From Okapia johnstoni (Eukaryota; Chordata; Mammalia; Artiodactyla; Giraffidae): a stretch of DNA of 64,000 nt. Shown in pieces: positions 54,486 through 64,000 of this stretch. The position numbers and the translations under genes are program-made. The stretch spans positions 22,294,001-22,358,000 of the forward strand of contig CM044314.1 of assembly GCA_024291935.2 (NCBI GenBank), given 5' to 3'. Numbering within the stretch: position 1 is the first letter of the stretch; each line of letters begins with the position of its first letter. The notes under the pieces were generated by a model. The model did not search any database, was not told where the DNA came from, and saw only the letters and a list, made by a program, of their open reading frames with translations.

Positions 54486-56198
54486 ACTTATATAATATTC
54501 TATTTTAGATTAAACTGAGCCATCTCATTAAAATCATTTCTTGCTTAGTAATATAAATATGAATGGCTAACAAGCTTTTCTGTGAATATTCTTTTGTATG
54601 TTTCTTTTTGCAACATACAGTTGGATTTTATTTATTAACCTATTCTGAACTTCTTTATATTTTAAGCAAATAAGATTATATCACATTTATGAACATATCA
54701 AATCAATCTGGTCTTTTAAACTGGTATCTACTGTTTATTTAAAAATATTTATCTTGCTTTCTCTCTTTTGCTCTGTAGTCTTACTTTTTGTTTACTTTGG
54801 TAATTTAGATACTTTTTTCTTATTTTGGTTTTGTTTAAATAATGTCAAAATGTCCAACTTTTGAATTATCATTGTTAGAAGCATCAGTAAGAATAGCAAC
54901 ACTATTGAAATCTCACTAAAAAGCACGAGCAAGTTAGCTCACCTTTACCTCCTCTCATCTTTCATTCCTCCATCACGTGTGGACTTTTTTCCCTGTTCCA
55001 GTATGAGTAGGTACAATGGGGATAAATTTTGAAAGCATGAATGAGATTTAAAAATATCTACTAGTTAATATTAGTAAAACTAATAATTCTTATTAACCAT
55101 TTTTTCTTGTAGCCTTTACACATGAATTTTAACCCATGTCTTTTTCACTGGGAAAGAAGAGAATTGCTTTGAGAGCGTGGCATAGACAAGTTTCCAGATG
55201 CCAGAAAGAAGAATCAGATAGACTTGACTCCAGATAAACCTGATTTCTGAGGGAAAAAGGAGGGCAGTTGGTCAGCTGGATGTTTTGACTCTGTTCTCTC
55301 CAGACAAAAATGATGCATGTGATAGACTCCCAGAAGGGTGGAATCCAATTCCTTTTGGGTCTCTTGGAGGATACCACTCAAAGAGGGCCTTGCATAAAGT
55401 TGGGAAAGCTTCCCTCTACAGGGGAAATGTCAGTGTTGCATATTTAGATGTGTCAGCTGCACCACAACCCACCCACCCTCTCCTGCCCACTGTACCCTTG
55501 ATCCCAGCATCATGAGTGAGTTGCAGAAGTTTCTCATTCATCTCACTGAGAACAGAGAGCGCAGCTTAGAACCGGAAGTCAGCGGCCTGTGATGGAGTGA
55601 CATAGTGAAAGGCAAGATGACCTGGTGATACACTCATGTTTTTGAAAGGTGCTTTTAGAATTTTAGCTATTAGGCTATTTTCTGTTATGTTATTGATTTC
55701 TGACTTTGCCATCTGATAAAGAATGTGGTTTACACGATATTGATTTTGGAGCATGGGTTGAGACTTCTTTTGTGGCCCAGTGGGTGGTCTCTTTTAGAAC
55801 ACATTCCAGGCATACTGGAAATGCAGAGTTGCAATTTCCATTTGTTGGATGCATGGTTTTGCATATGACTCCTAGATAGGTATACTCAACAGGATTCAAA
55901 ACAAAATATTAAGTTTTTCTTTTGGCATTTTCTGGGAGAGTAATATAATCTCTTAGTATGATTGCACAGTTTTCACTTTCTCTGGGAAATTATTTTAGTT
56001 TTTGTTTTAATTCTTTTGATGCTATGCTGTTAGTTCTTCCCAAAGATAATAATATTATAAATTCTTGGAAAGTTATTCTTTCTATCATTAAGTTATGATT
56101 TTCTTTTTTATCTTTTGTCTTGATATCTATTGTGTCTGAGCTACTCAGTGTGTGGTATTCTGTTATGGCAGCCCAAGCAGTCTCATATAACTATGCTT
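54486..56198. other. AT-rich sequence, partly L1-like
   Basis: No supported gene. Parts up to about 54840 may be antisense L1. 54850-55640 shows nothing I recognise, and an 82-codon frame at 55285-55515 region has no family likeness. Confidence 0.35.
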
Positions 56199-56371
56199 AA
56201 CTTTGTAAGAAACTGCTAAACTGTCTCCCAAAGTGGCTGTGTCATTTTGCATTCCCACCAGCAACGAAAGAGAGTTTCTGTTGTTCCACATCCTCATCAG
56301 CATTTGGTGCAGTCTGTTTTTGGATTTTTGCTATTTTAATACGTGTGTTGTCATACCTCATTGTTATGTTT
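56199..56371 (-). mobile_element. antisense L1, segment A
   Basis: L1 ORF2 end in reverse (GTCATTTTGCATTCCCACCA, TCCACATCCTCATCAGCAT). It is followed by further segments at 56513, 57367, 57867 and 58260, forming one antisense L1 about 3 kb long with inserts. Confidence 0.8.
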
Positions 56372-56512
56372 TAAAAATTCTTTTTTTTTTTTTTTCTATT
56401 TGGCTGTGCTGGGTCTTAGTTGCTGCACGTGGAGTCTGGTTCCTTGACCAGGGATGGAACCCAGGTCACCTGAATTGGGAGCATGGAGTCTAAGTCAATG
56501 GACTAGGGAAGT
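56372..56512 (-). mobile_element. CHR-type tRNA SINE, antisense
   Basis: A T-run (reversed tail) then CTTAGTTGCTGCACGTGGAG, CCAGGGATGGAACCC (B box) and GACTAGGGAAGTTC. Inserted in the antisense L1. Confidence 0.88.
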
Positions 56513-56690
56513 TCATCATTGTTATTTTAATTTGTAATCCTTTAACAACAAATGACGCTCACCATCTTTTCATGAGCTTATTTGTCATTTACATATATTT
56601 CTTTATGAGATGTCTATCCAGATTTTGTAGTCATTTTAAAGCAAGTAGTTTTTTAATTAATAGTGAATTTTCAGAGTATTTTTGGATATA
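56513..56690 (-). mobile_element. antisense L1, segment B
   Basis: Continues the L1 (TTAATTTGTAATCCTTTAAC, CATCTTTTCATGAGCTTATT) up to the Tigger border. Confidence 0.75.
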
Positions 56691-57366
56691 CAAGCATATG
56701 TCATCTTATTGTGCTTTGCTTTATTGAGATTTGCAGATACTGTGTTTGTGGCAACTGGGCATCAAGCAAGTCTATTGGTGTCATTTTTCCAATGGCATCT
56801 GCTCACTTCATGTGCCTGTGTCACATTTTAGTACTTGTTGCAATATTTCAAGCTTTTTCATCATTATTATATTTGTTACAGTTACCTGTGATGAGAGATT
56901 TTTGATTATTAACATTGCAAAAAGATTATGACTCACTAATGTTTCAAATGATAGCATTTTTAGCCAGAAAGTATTTTTAATTAATGCATATTCTTTATTC
57001 AGACATAAAACTATTATACACTTTTTGTTAGTTGCTCAGTCATGTCCGACTCTTTGTGACCACAGAGACTATAGTCTGCCAGGCTTCTTTGTCCATTTAA
57101 TTCTCCAGGTGAGAATACTGGAGTGGGTAGCCATTTCCTTCTCCAGAGGATCTTCCGGACACAGGGATTGAGCCTGGGTCTCCTGCATTGCAGGCAGATT
57201 CTTTACCATCTGAGCCACCAGGGAAGTCCAATTAATACCCTTAATAGACTACGTAACTTTTATGTGCATTGAGAAACCAAAAAATTAATGTGATTCACTT
57301 TATTGTTATATTTGCTTTATTGATATGATCTGGAACTTAACTTGTCATATTTCCAAGATATGCCTG
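56691..57366 (+). mobile_element. Tigger-family DNA transposon, internally deleted
   Basis: The ends are inverted repeats: CAAGCATATGTCATCTTATT on the left and GATATGCCTG at the right, like CAGGCATA ends of Tigger1. Inside, GAGCAAGTC-like and CACATTTTAGTACTTGTTGC words follow a Tigger1 5' end, then a jump to the 3' end (AAGTATTTTTAATTAATGC, GAGAAACCAAAAAATTAATG). The transposase gene is missing, so it was moved in trans. A Bov-tA (57028-57230) is inserted. TA target sites are only partly visible. Confidence 0.8.
57028..57230 (-). mobile_element. Bov-tA SINE in Tigger
   Basis: Antisense full-length copy (GTTGCTCAGTCATGTCCGAC to GAGCCACCAGGGAAGTCC). Short AT-rich flanks (ATTA/AATTAATA) make a target duplication hard to define. 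Confidence 0.93.
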
Positions 57367-57735
57367 TGTTTTGGGTATGAGTCCTTTACCAGACATGTGT
57401 TTTACATATTTTTCTTCCAGTTCATGGTTTATCTGTTACTCTCTTAACAATGTCTTTTTCAGAGCAGAGGTTTTAAACTTTAATATAGTCCAAATTTTTC
57501 TTTCATCGATTGTGCTTTTGGTCTGTCTGAAAACTCACTGCCAAACTCCAAATCACCCAGAGTATTTATCTTTTCTTTTAGAAATTTTTTAGTCTTACAG
57601 TTTAGGTCTTTGATTTTTGTGTTAGTTTTTGTGACATGTATAAGGTATACGTTATGTTCATCATTTTTTTTTTTTGGTATGTTAGATTTCATTAGGAACA
57701 TCCAGTTGTTCCAGCACCATTTAAAAAAAAATGAC
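57367..57735 (-). mobile_element. antisense L1, segment C
   Basis: Continues the L1 (GGTATGAGTCCTTTACCAGA, CAGAGCAGAGGTTTTAAACT, TCCAGTTGTTCCAGCACCAT) and ends at the A-run before a CHR SINE. Confidence 0.85.
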
Positions 57736-57866
57736 TATTGAGAATTCCCTTGTGGTTTATTGGTTAGGACTCCACACTTTCACTGCTGAGGGCCTAGGTT
57801 CAATTGATCAGGGAACTAAGATCCCACAAGCTGCTCGGCATGGCCAAATTAAAAGACAAGAAAAAA
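57736..57866 (+). mobile_element. CHR-type tRNA SINE
   Basis: Head GAGAATTCCCTTGTGGTTTA, B-box-like GGTTCAATTGATC and the 3' part AAGCTGCTCGGCATGGCC with an A-rich tail. Diverged. Confidence 0.85.
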
Positions 57867-57929
57867 AACCCAAAAAACAACACGCTATCATTTCTCCACT
57901 AAATTACCTCTGCTAATTGATTAAGCCAG

Positions 57930-58250
57930 GCTTTCCTGGCTGCTCAGTGATAAAGAATCTGCCTGCAACTCAGGAGATGTGTGCAAGAGACACAAATTTG
58001 ATCCCTGGGTTGGGAATAACCCACTCCAGTATTCTTGCATGGCTTTCCTGGTGGCTCAGACGGTAAAGAATCCACCTGCAACGTAGGAGACCTGGGTTTG
58101 ATCCCTGGGTTGGGAAGATCCTCTGGAGAAGGGAATGGCAATCCACTCCAGTATTCTTGCCTGGAGAATCCCATGGACAGAGGAGCCTGGAGGGCTATAG
58201 TCCATGGAGTCGTGAAACAGTCAGATATGACTTAGTGACTAAACAATAAA
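57930..58250 (+). mobile_element. tandem Bov-tA SINEs (dimer-like)
   Basis: A first unit (57930-58038) stops inside its A-unit at CCAGTATTCTTGC, where a second, complete unit (58039-58250, head ATGGCTTTCCTGGTGGCTCA, tail CAGATATGACTTAGTGAC) joins without a spacer. This may be a Bov-A2-like dimer or one SINE inserted in another. Compare 41436 and 61330. Confidence 0.9.
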
Positions 58251-58259
58251 CCAACAATT

Positions 58260-59366
58260 TACTGAAGATGAGTTGACTATATTCATGTCAGGTGATTCTA
58301 GGCTCTATTCTGTTCCATTGTTTTGTCTAATCTTTCATCACTGCCATGTTGCCTTGATTACTGTAGCTCTATAGTAAGTGTTTAAGTGAACTAGTATCAG
58401 TTCTTCACCTTTGTTCTTCTGCTCCTTTCTCCTCTTTTTTTTTTCCAATACTGTTTTGGATATTTTAGGTCTTTGACTATTCCATATAAACTTTAAACTC
58501 AGAAAATACAGTTTGCTGATATTTTATTGAAATTTCATTGAATCTTTAATCAAGTTGAGAAGAACCGATTTCTTAACAATATTGAGTCTTCCAATCATAA
58601 TCTTTGATTTTTTCCCCTAATAATTTGTCATTTTTCTGCATATACCTCCTGTGTATTTTTGGTTAGATTTATACATAAATTCATTTTTGGTGCTATTATA
58701 AATGACACTATGTTTTTAATTTCAAATTTTAATTGCTCATTACCAGTATAGGAAAGCAATTGACTTTTTATATTAACCTGTATACTGCAATCTTTGTATG
58801 CTTGATTATTAATTGCAAGATGTGTTTTGTTGTTGTTGTTCATTCTTTGGGATTTTCTATGTAGTCAATTATGTTATCTGTGAGTAAAATCAGTGTTATT
58901 TCTTCCTTCCTAATTCATTCTTTTATTTCCTTTCTCCTCCTATTGCACTAGTTAGCACTTTTAATACAACACTGAGCAGGAGTGGTAAGAGGAGACATCT
59001 TTGCCTTATCTCACATCTTGGGGGAAAGCATCTACTTTCTTACCATTAATTAACTATGATATTAGCAATAAGAGCTTTCTGTTTCAGTTTGTTTTGTGTG
59101 TGTGTATGGGGGGTATATGTTCTTCTCAAGGTGAAGAAGTTCTACTCTATTCCTACTAGACAATTTTTTTTTTTAAATCATAGGTGTATTTTTTAAAATG
59201 CTTTTTATACATCAATTGATATGATGGTATACTTTTTCTTCTTTTGCCTATTGATGTGATAGATTATATTAATTTGATTTTCAAATATTGAATCAATCCT
59301 GTGTACCTCACAATCCCACTTACTCATGTTGTATAATTAAATTTTTTATTAATTATTTGAATGACT
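58260..59366 (-). mobile_element. antisense L1, segment D (ORF2 RT region)
   Basis: Words matching the L1 RT region in reverse: GATTCTAGGCTCTATTCTGT, GATTACTGTAGCTCTATAGT, AATCTTTAATCAAG, TTAACAATATTGAGTCTTCC, TTTGCCTATTGATGTGATAG. No open frame survives. Confidence 0.85.
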
Positions 59367-59377
59367 ATTTAGATAAG

Positions 59378-59817
59378 TTCCATATAGTTAAAGCTATGGT
59401 TTTTCCAGTAGTCATGTATGGATGTGAGAGTTGGACTGTAAAGAAGGCTAAGCCCTGAAGAATTGATGCTTTTGAACTGTGGTGTTGGAGAAGACTCTTG
59501 AGAATCCCTTGGACCTCAAGGAGATCAAACCAGTCCATCCTAAAGGAAATCAATCCTGAATATTCATTGGAAGGACTGATGCTGAAGCTTAAGCTCCAAT
59601 ACTTTGGCCACTTGATGCGAAGAGCCAACTCATTAGAAAAGATCCTGATGCTGGGAAAGATTGAAGGCAGGAGGAGAAGGGGATGACAGAGGATGAGAAG
59701 GTTGGATGGCATGAGTTTGAGCAAGCTCCAGGAAATGGTGAAGGACAGTGAAGCCTGGTGTGCTGCAGTCCATGTGATCACAGAGTTGGACATGACTGTC
59801 GACTGAACAACAACAAC
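59378..59817 (+). mobile_element. BovB LINE 3' fragment with 11-bp target duplication
   Basis: 5'-truncated BovB (start TTCCATATAGTTAAAGCTAT) ending in CAACAACAAC. It is flanked by ATTTAGATAAG at 59367-59377 and 59818-59828. A TGA at 59456-59458 replaces the CGA codon, as in two other copies. Frame 59498-59686 ([16 protein letters not shown]) remains open. A 30-bp deletion lies near 59709 in the GITDSMDM region. Confidence 0.95.
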
Positions 59818-59828
59818 ATTTAGATAAG

Positions 59829-60250
59829 ATTCTTATATTGGAAAAGATTGCTATGCCTTATAACTCTCTTTTAATCTGTGACTTCCCTCTTTATCTTTCT
59901 GGCTTATTTTCTCAAATTCAGTGATTTACCTTATAGAATTCCCAACTGTTTGGATCTTGTTGATTTCCTCCCCATATTTTTATTTAACTTACTTGTTCCT
60001 CTCTTTTCTTACAAACTATTAGTCGAATTCAGAGACTTATTTTGCATTTAGATTGAATTGATTGATTGATTTGTTTGGGGGCAAGACTATTTCACGGATG
60101 GTATATACTTCCATCAGATAGTATATAATATCTGCTTGTCTGTCTTTGCGATGTCAAAAGCCACTGATGTTCATTTCCCCAATACACAATCTCAGTAACA
60201 GTAGAAAATTTAGATTTCTAGTTTCAGCATTTTTTCATCATTTAGTAGCT
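59829..60250 (-). mobile_element. antisense L1-like sequence after BovB
   Basis: The AT-rich sequence goes on in L1 style (ATTCTTATATTGG directly continuing the split site), but the match fades by about 59860-60000. Limits uncertain. Confidence 0.45.
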
Positions 60251-61320
60251 GGAACATTGCTATGAAGAGAAAATTTTCTCTCACTAGCTACCCAGTGAAA
60301 GAGTTTATTTAGGGAAACCAGGATAAATCTTTGATGCTTTCTCTTTATTTGCCAGTTTTCAAAATAATGAGGTCATTCCTATAATAACTTTTGAAGAAAG
60401 TACTATTATGTACTCAATGATTTAAATATAATTTAAATATCTTCTTGTATCTGCTGCTCTGTCCTTAAGATCTTTTGGTGTTGCTCTTACTGTTCCTTCT
60501 ATGGTGATTAGATCCCATTTTCAGTGGCTCCTGATTTCCTTTTTGCAGTAACCTCATGTATTATTAGTGTCCTTGCTTTCAGATCAGAGCAATTATTCCC
60601 TGTGTATCTTGTACACTTTCTGCCCTAGGTGCAGAGTCAGCCATTCCTCAAGAAGACTTGGTCCCTTTTTGTGGGAAATTTACAGATTGCAATCTGCATG
60701 CTTAGCAGAGTTTTAACAAGAAATTGGAGATGGCGTGTGGAGACCAAGCCTTGAGCAGACTGGGGGCCCAAATCACGTGTGGGAGGACTGAGTCACGTGT
60801 ATCCTGAGTTGTGAAAATATTCCCACAGAATGACTTTGTTTTTCTTCTGCTGGGGGGCCCAGAGGTTTCACCCGTCGAGGACAAGTTTTCACATTCATTT
60901 CTTGGCTTAAGATCCCCCAAATCCTATGAACAGTGCAGATTTGGAATCCTTATGTGCCTGTGGTACAGCCTGAGGTTTTGATTTCTCATGGGAAACCTTT
61001 TTCTTCTCATTCAGGGCCCCAGGCAGATGGCAATCCTGCCTGACACATCCCAGGACTGGCAGCTGGAATTCCTCTAGCCTCCTCTTTTCACAGGGAGGGA
61101 TGGCCATTTATTGGCAGCCCTTCCGTTCTCACAGCTGGGCACTGGGATCTCAGTTGCCTGAGTGGGTCCGTGTCCCGCCTCCCACCCAGAATATCGCTGT
61201 GCCTATTTCCAGGTGGAAAATATGCTCCTTGGGGAGCATAGCTTTTTGTTCTTGTTTTGCTTCATTTCTGGTATCTAATAACTGACTCTTCTCTCTTCAG
61301 AGCCTGGTTAGAGGTTTTTA
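60251..61320. other. unassigned sequence
   Basis: No supported gene or repeat. Short palindromic word GTCACGTG occurs at about 60792. Confidence 0.35.
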
Positions 61321-61329
61321 AGACAGTCA

Positions 61330-61640
61330 CGTGAAGTGAAAGTTACTCAGTCATGTCCAACTCTTTGTGACTCCATGGATAGTCCATGGAATTCTCCAGG
61401 CCAGAATACTGGAGTGGGTGGCTGTTCTCTTCTCCAGGGGATCTTCCCAAGCCAGGGATCGAACCCAGGTCTCCCGCATTGCAAGCGGATTCTTTACCAT
61501 CTGAGCCACCAGGGAAGCCTAAGGATACTGGAGTGGGTAGCGTTTCCCTTCTCCAGTGGATCTTTCTGGCCCAGAAATCAAACTGGGTCTCCTGCTTTGC
61601 AGGCAGATTTTTTACCTGCTGAGCTACCAGGGAAGCCTTC
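61330..61640 (-). mobile_element. dimeric Bov-A/Bov-tA SINE with target duplication
   Basis: Antisense copy with two A-unit plus head blocks in tandem (GGGGATCTTCC at about 61437 and a diverged GTGGATCTTTC at about 61556; head ends at 61518 and 61637). It is flanked by AGACAGTCA at 61321-61329 and 61641-61649. The same layout as 41436-41757 shows that the dimer moves as one unit. Confidence 0.93.
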
Positions 61641-61649
61641 AGACAGTCA

Positions 61650-63744
61650 TATTCAGCATTTTAAAAATCTGTTCCCTTTTCCACCTTCTTGTTAACCTGG
61701 GCACCATAAAATTGTATGTTCTCTTTTTCCATCTCTGGTGGGGTTGCATTTTATCCATGAGAGTGGGGCATGGGGAATAGCTCTTTCTCTTGGGATGCTG
61801 GCTCCCAGCTGGATTCTCTGTGTTTGGGGGAAAGACGCCCACAGCTGGAGGTTTTGATGTCTGTGATATTTAATGTATCAGGCGTAGTCGCCTGCATGGA
61901 CCTTCTCCTGCCTCTTGGAGGCTGGGTGGGTGACATGTGTCCATTGCTCAAACACCTGCCTCAGAGTGATGTGGGCTCCTGGTATGTGGTATTGCCCTCA
62001 TGGATGGAGAGCTATGTCTCCTGGGCACTTGCCAGGTGTCTTGGTTAGAGCCTCCTCTGCCATCTTCCCATTCTTTACCAGGTCGCTTTTTAAAAAAGAT
62101 GTGTTTTAAGAACATTGCCACTAAATACCTCACGTTTTCTATCATCAGACTCTGTTTTCCTCTGAAGGAATCACAGGCACTGTCTTCAGAGATATCAGTG
62201 CCAAGTGGTGCCTGGAAGGTATTTGGGATAACACTTGACCCACTAGTGAGCCCGGGTGGATGGAGCAATGATGCTCTCTGGGAACCTTCCCAGACATGAA
62301 CACAAAGGCCGGTATTCTTTCCTTTCACTGTGTGCTGTTTCCTCTGACATGTTTTAGTACTGATTAGGGACTGGTGGGTCCCTTTGTTCTTAATTAAAAG
62401 TGGTTGTCTGTAAATGTTCTACCTTTCTATTTTGTTTTCCCTCAAACTTAAAAAGGCAGAGGCCCAAGAAGACAGACTCAGAATCTTGTATCACAGTCCA
62501 TACTTCCTCCTGAGAGCAAGGGCCACTTAAGTGGGACTTTTGCAGCTCACATTTCCTCTAATTTTAATAGTACAAAGGTCTTCTCAAAGGTAGTTATCAG
62601 GTACCAAGGGACTATGCATACCTATAGTGGATGGTGATGTGTCCTATGGCCTCATCCAGTGTAAGGTTTCTAAGGAGCCAGCTGGTGATGCATTCATCAC
62701 AGGTTTGGATAAATGGTGCATTTGCAAGAAAATATGTGAGATTTTCTGACCTAGGAACTGTTGCTTAGAAACTGTTGTCCATAAAACCTAGAATTCAGGA
62801 AAGGGCATTGGTGAAAGGGAAAAAACTCTAGACCTAGATACAAAAGATGCAGGTGAAAATCCTAGTCCAGTGGGATGTGACCCTGATACATTTGTTTGAA
62901 TTTATCACAGCTTGTTTCATCAGCAGGCCAGCTCAGGATCCAGGGATACCTACGTTGTGGGAAATGCTGTGGATCCAAGGATACCACCAGGAGAAGAGAT
63001 GGGCATCTGCTTAGCATCCAATACTTGAGGCTGACAATGAACGTGACAGCAGGTAAGACTCAGAATATTTTTTTAAGACATGCTCTGTGGTCCCAAGCAT
63101 CATAGTCCTTGGACTAACATCTCTCTTTTGTGCTGGGCTCTTTAAGATTCACCTCTGTTTCCATCCCATGTGGCACTTTCTAGTTCTCAGTAAAGGCTTG
63201 TTCATGGGCAAGTAGGGGGTCTGATGAAAAATATGAACGTGACAAGCATGACTTTGTTCCTTTTTGTCCAATACAAGAATCATACTGTGTTGAAGCTGAT
63301 GATGTGTTCATCAATGCAGGCAAGCAAACCAGACCTCTCTGTGCATGGAAAATTCTCTTTTTTCTTCCTCAGCATCCACAACTGTGCCTTTCACTCAGTG
63401 TGGACATCTCTGTCCTTCAGGGGCCAATAATATTCGGTTCCTGCTTTGAAACTGCAGTTTGGATGGTGAGGGATACCGTGTCCTGATCACTTACTCTTGC
63501 CAGACTACATTTCTGCTGCTGGAAATGGAGACACAAAAGACAGGTTTGAACTCTCCCGGGGCTGCAGCTTGAAACTTCTAACTACACTCCAGGGATCCTG
63601 CAGGAATGTGGGTCAGTGGTTCCCTTTGGAAAGAGATGAACACAAATGAATTTGTTTTGCCAAAATCTTGTTTCTGGATCCCGGTGGAAATACTGTTGGA
63701 TTTCAACTCAGAAAGACCAAACGGCAAATTCGTGTTTGCTTAGC
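61650..63744. other. unique non-coding sequence
   Basis: No supported gene or repeat over 2.1 kb. Frames of up to 126 codons (62328-61948, minus) lack any family likeness. Confidence 0.35.
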
Positions 63745-63860
63745 CCAAACAAGCTCCTTGCATCTCCCGAGCCTCAGTTTCTTCATCTGTAAATTAGGGA
63801 TGGGAACCTACCCTGACAAGGTTGCTTGCTGGGTTGGCTGAAATGACAGTACTGGAATGA
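63745..63860 (-). mobile_element. MIR SINE fragment, antisense
   Basis: Core word GAGCCTCAGTTTCTTCATCTGT is followed by AAATTAGGGATGGGAACCTACC, close to MIR in reverse. The rest of the window to 64000 shows nothing further. Confidence 0.75.
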
Positions 63861-64000
63861 CAGGATTGCTCATCTGTTCCACATTATTGGATTGACACCA
63901 AATGGATTTGTTTCACCACAGTTGTCCCCCTGAAATACCATTTCCCGTGGGACAGAAAGCTGGGACCATCTTAATGTACGTTCCTCTGAAGTTAGGTCCT

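Noticed and set aside
1..64000. CRISPR arrays, bacterial operons, ribosome binding sites
   Set aside because: The repeat content is mammalian throughout. No regularly spaced direct repeats with unique spacers are present.

Overview
This window looks like intergenic (or deep intronic) nuclear DNA from a ruminant artiodactyl. The evidence is the repeat content: tRNA-headed Bov-tA/Bov-A SINEs, their partner RTE-type LINE BovB, CHR-type tRNA SINEs, artiodactyl L1 3' ends, several LTR fragments, and older mammalian repeats (L1M, MER20, MER5A, Tigger, MIR). Together they fit Ruminantia (cattle, sheep, goat, deer group); the sequence alone does not fix the species. All family names come from recalled consensus sequences, not from a search.

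Layout. 1-8.5 kb is a stack of nested insertions: an old L1 carries a MER20, a Bov-tA and a second old repeat, which was split by an antisense L1 that in turn took in two BovB copies, a Bov-tA and about 0.6 kb of unassigned sequence. 8.5-15.7 kb is mostly unique sequence with a few SINEs, an L1 3' end and a 0.4 kb CA-rich array. 15.7-16.6 kb holds a BovB fragment abutting a solo LTR with a 4-bp target duplication. 17-29 kb is mixed unique sequence, old repeats and SINEs. 29.8-36.6 kb is rich in LTR sequence and contains the longest BovB (2.2 kb). 37.8-39.0 kb holds a 5'-inverted L1 with an exact 19-bp target duplication, followed by an older L1 3' end with a SINE in it. 39-53 kb is mixed. 53.9-59.9 kb is AT-rich antisense L1 carrying a Tigger DNA transposon, SINEs and a BovB. 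60-64 kb is mostly unique.

Genes. I find no host protein-coding exon, tRNA, rRNA or CRISPR array that I can support. Every long open frame with recognisable homology is a decayed piece of BovB or L1 ORF2. The best preserved is the 326-codon BovB reverse-transcriptase C-terminal half at 6859-7839, which cannot act alone because it lacks the endonuclease and the first RT motifs. BovB and the Bov-tA SINEs are functionally linked: the SINEs share BovB's 3' end and are thought to be mobilised by its enzyme. I see no undescribed biological system. The interest lies in insertion history and in a few mechanistic oddities: twin priming with a possible 3' transduction, a 42-bp SINE target duplication, reuse of one L1 target site, and repeated CpG-decay stops at one BovB codon.
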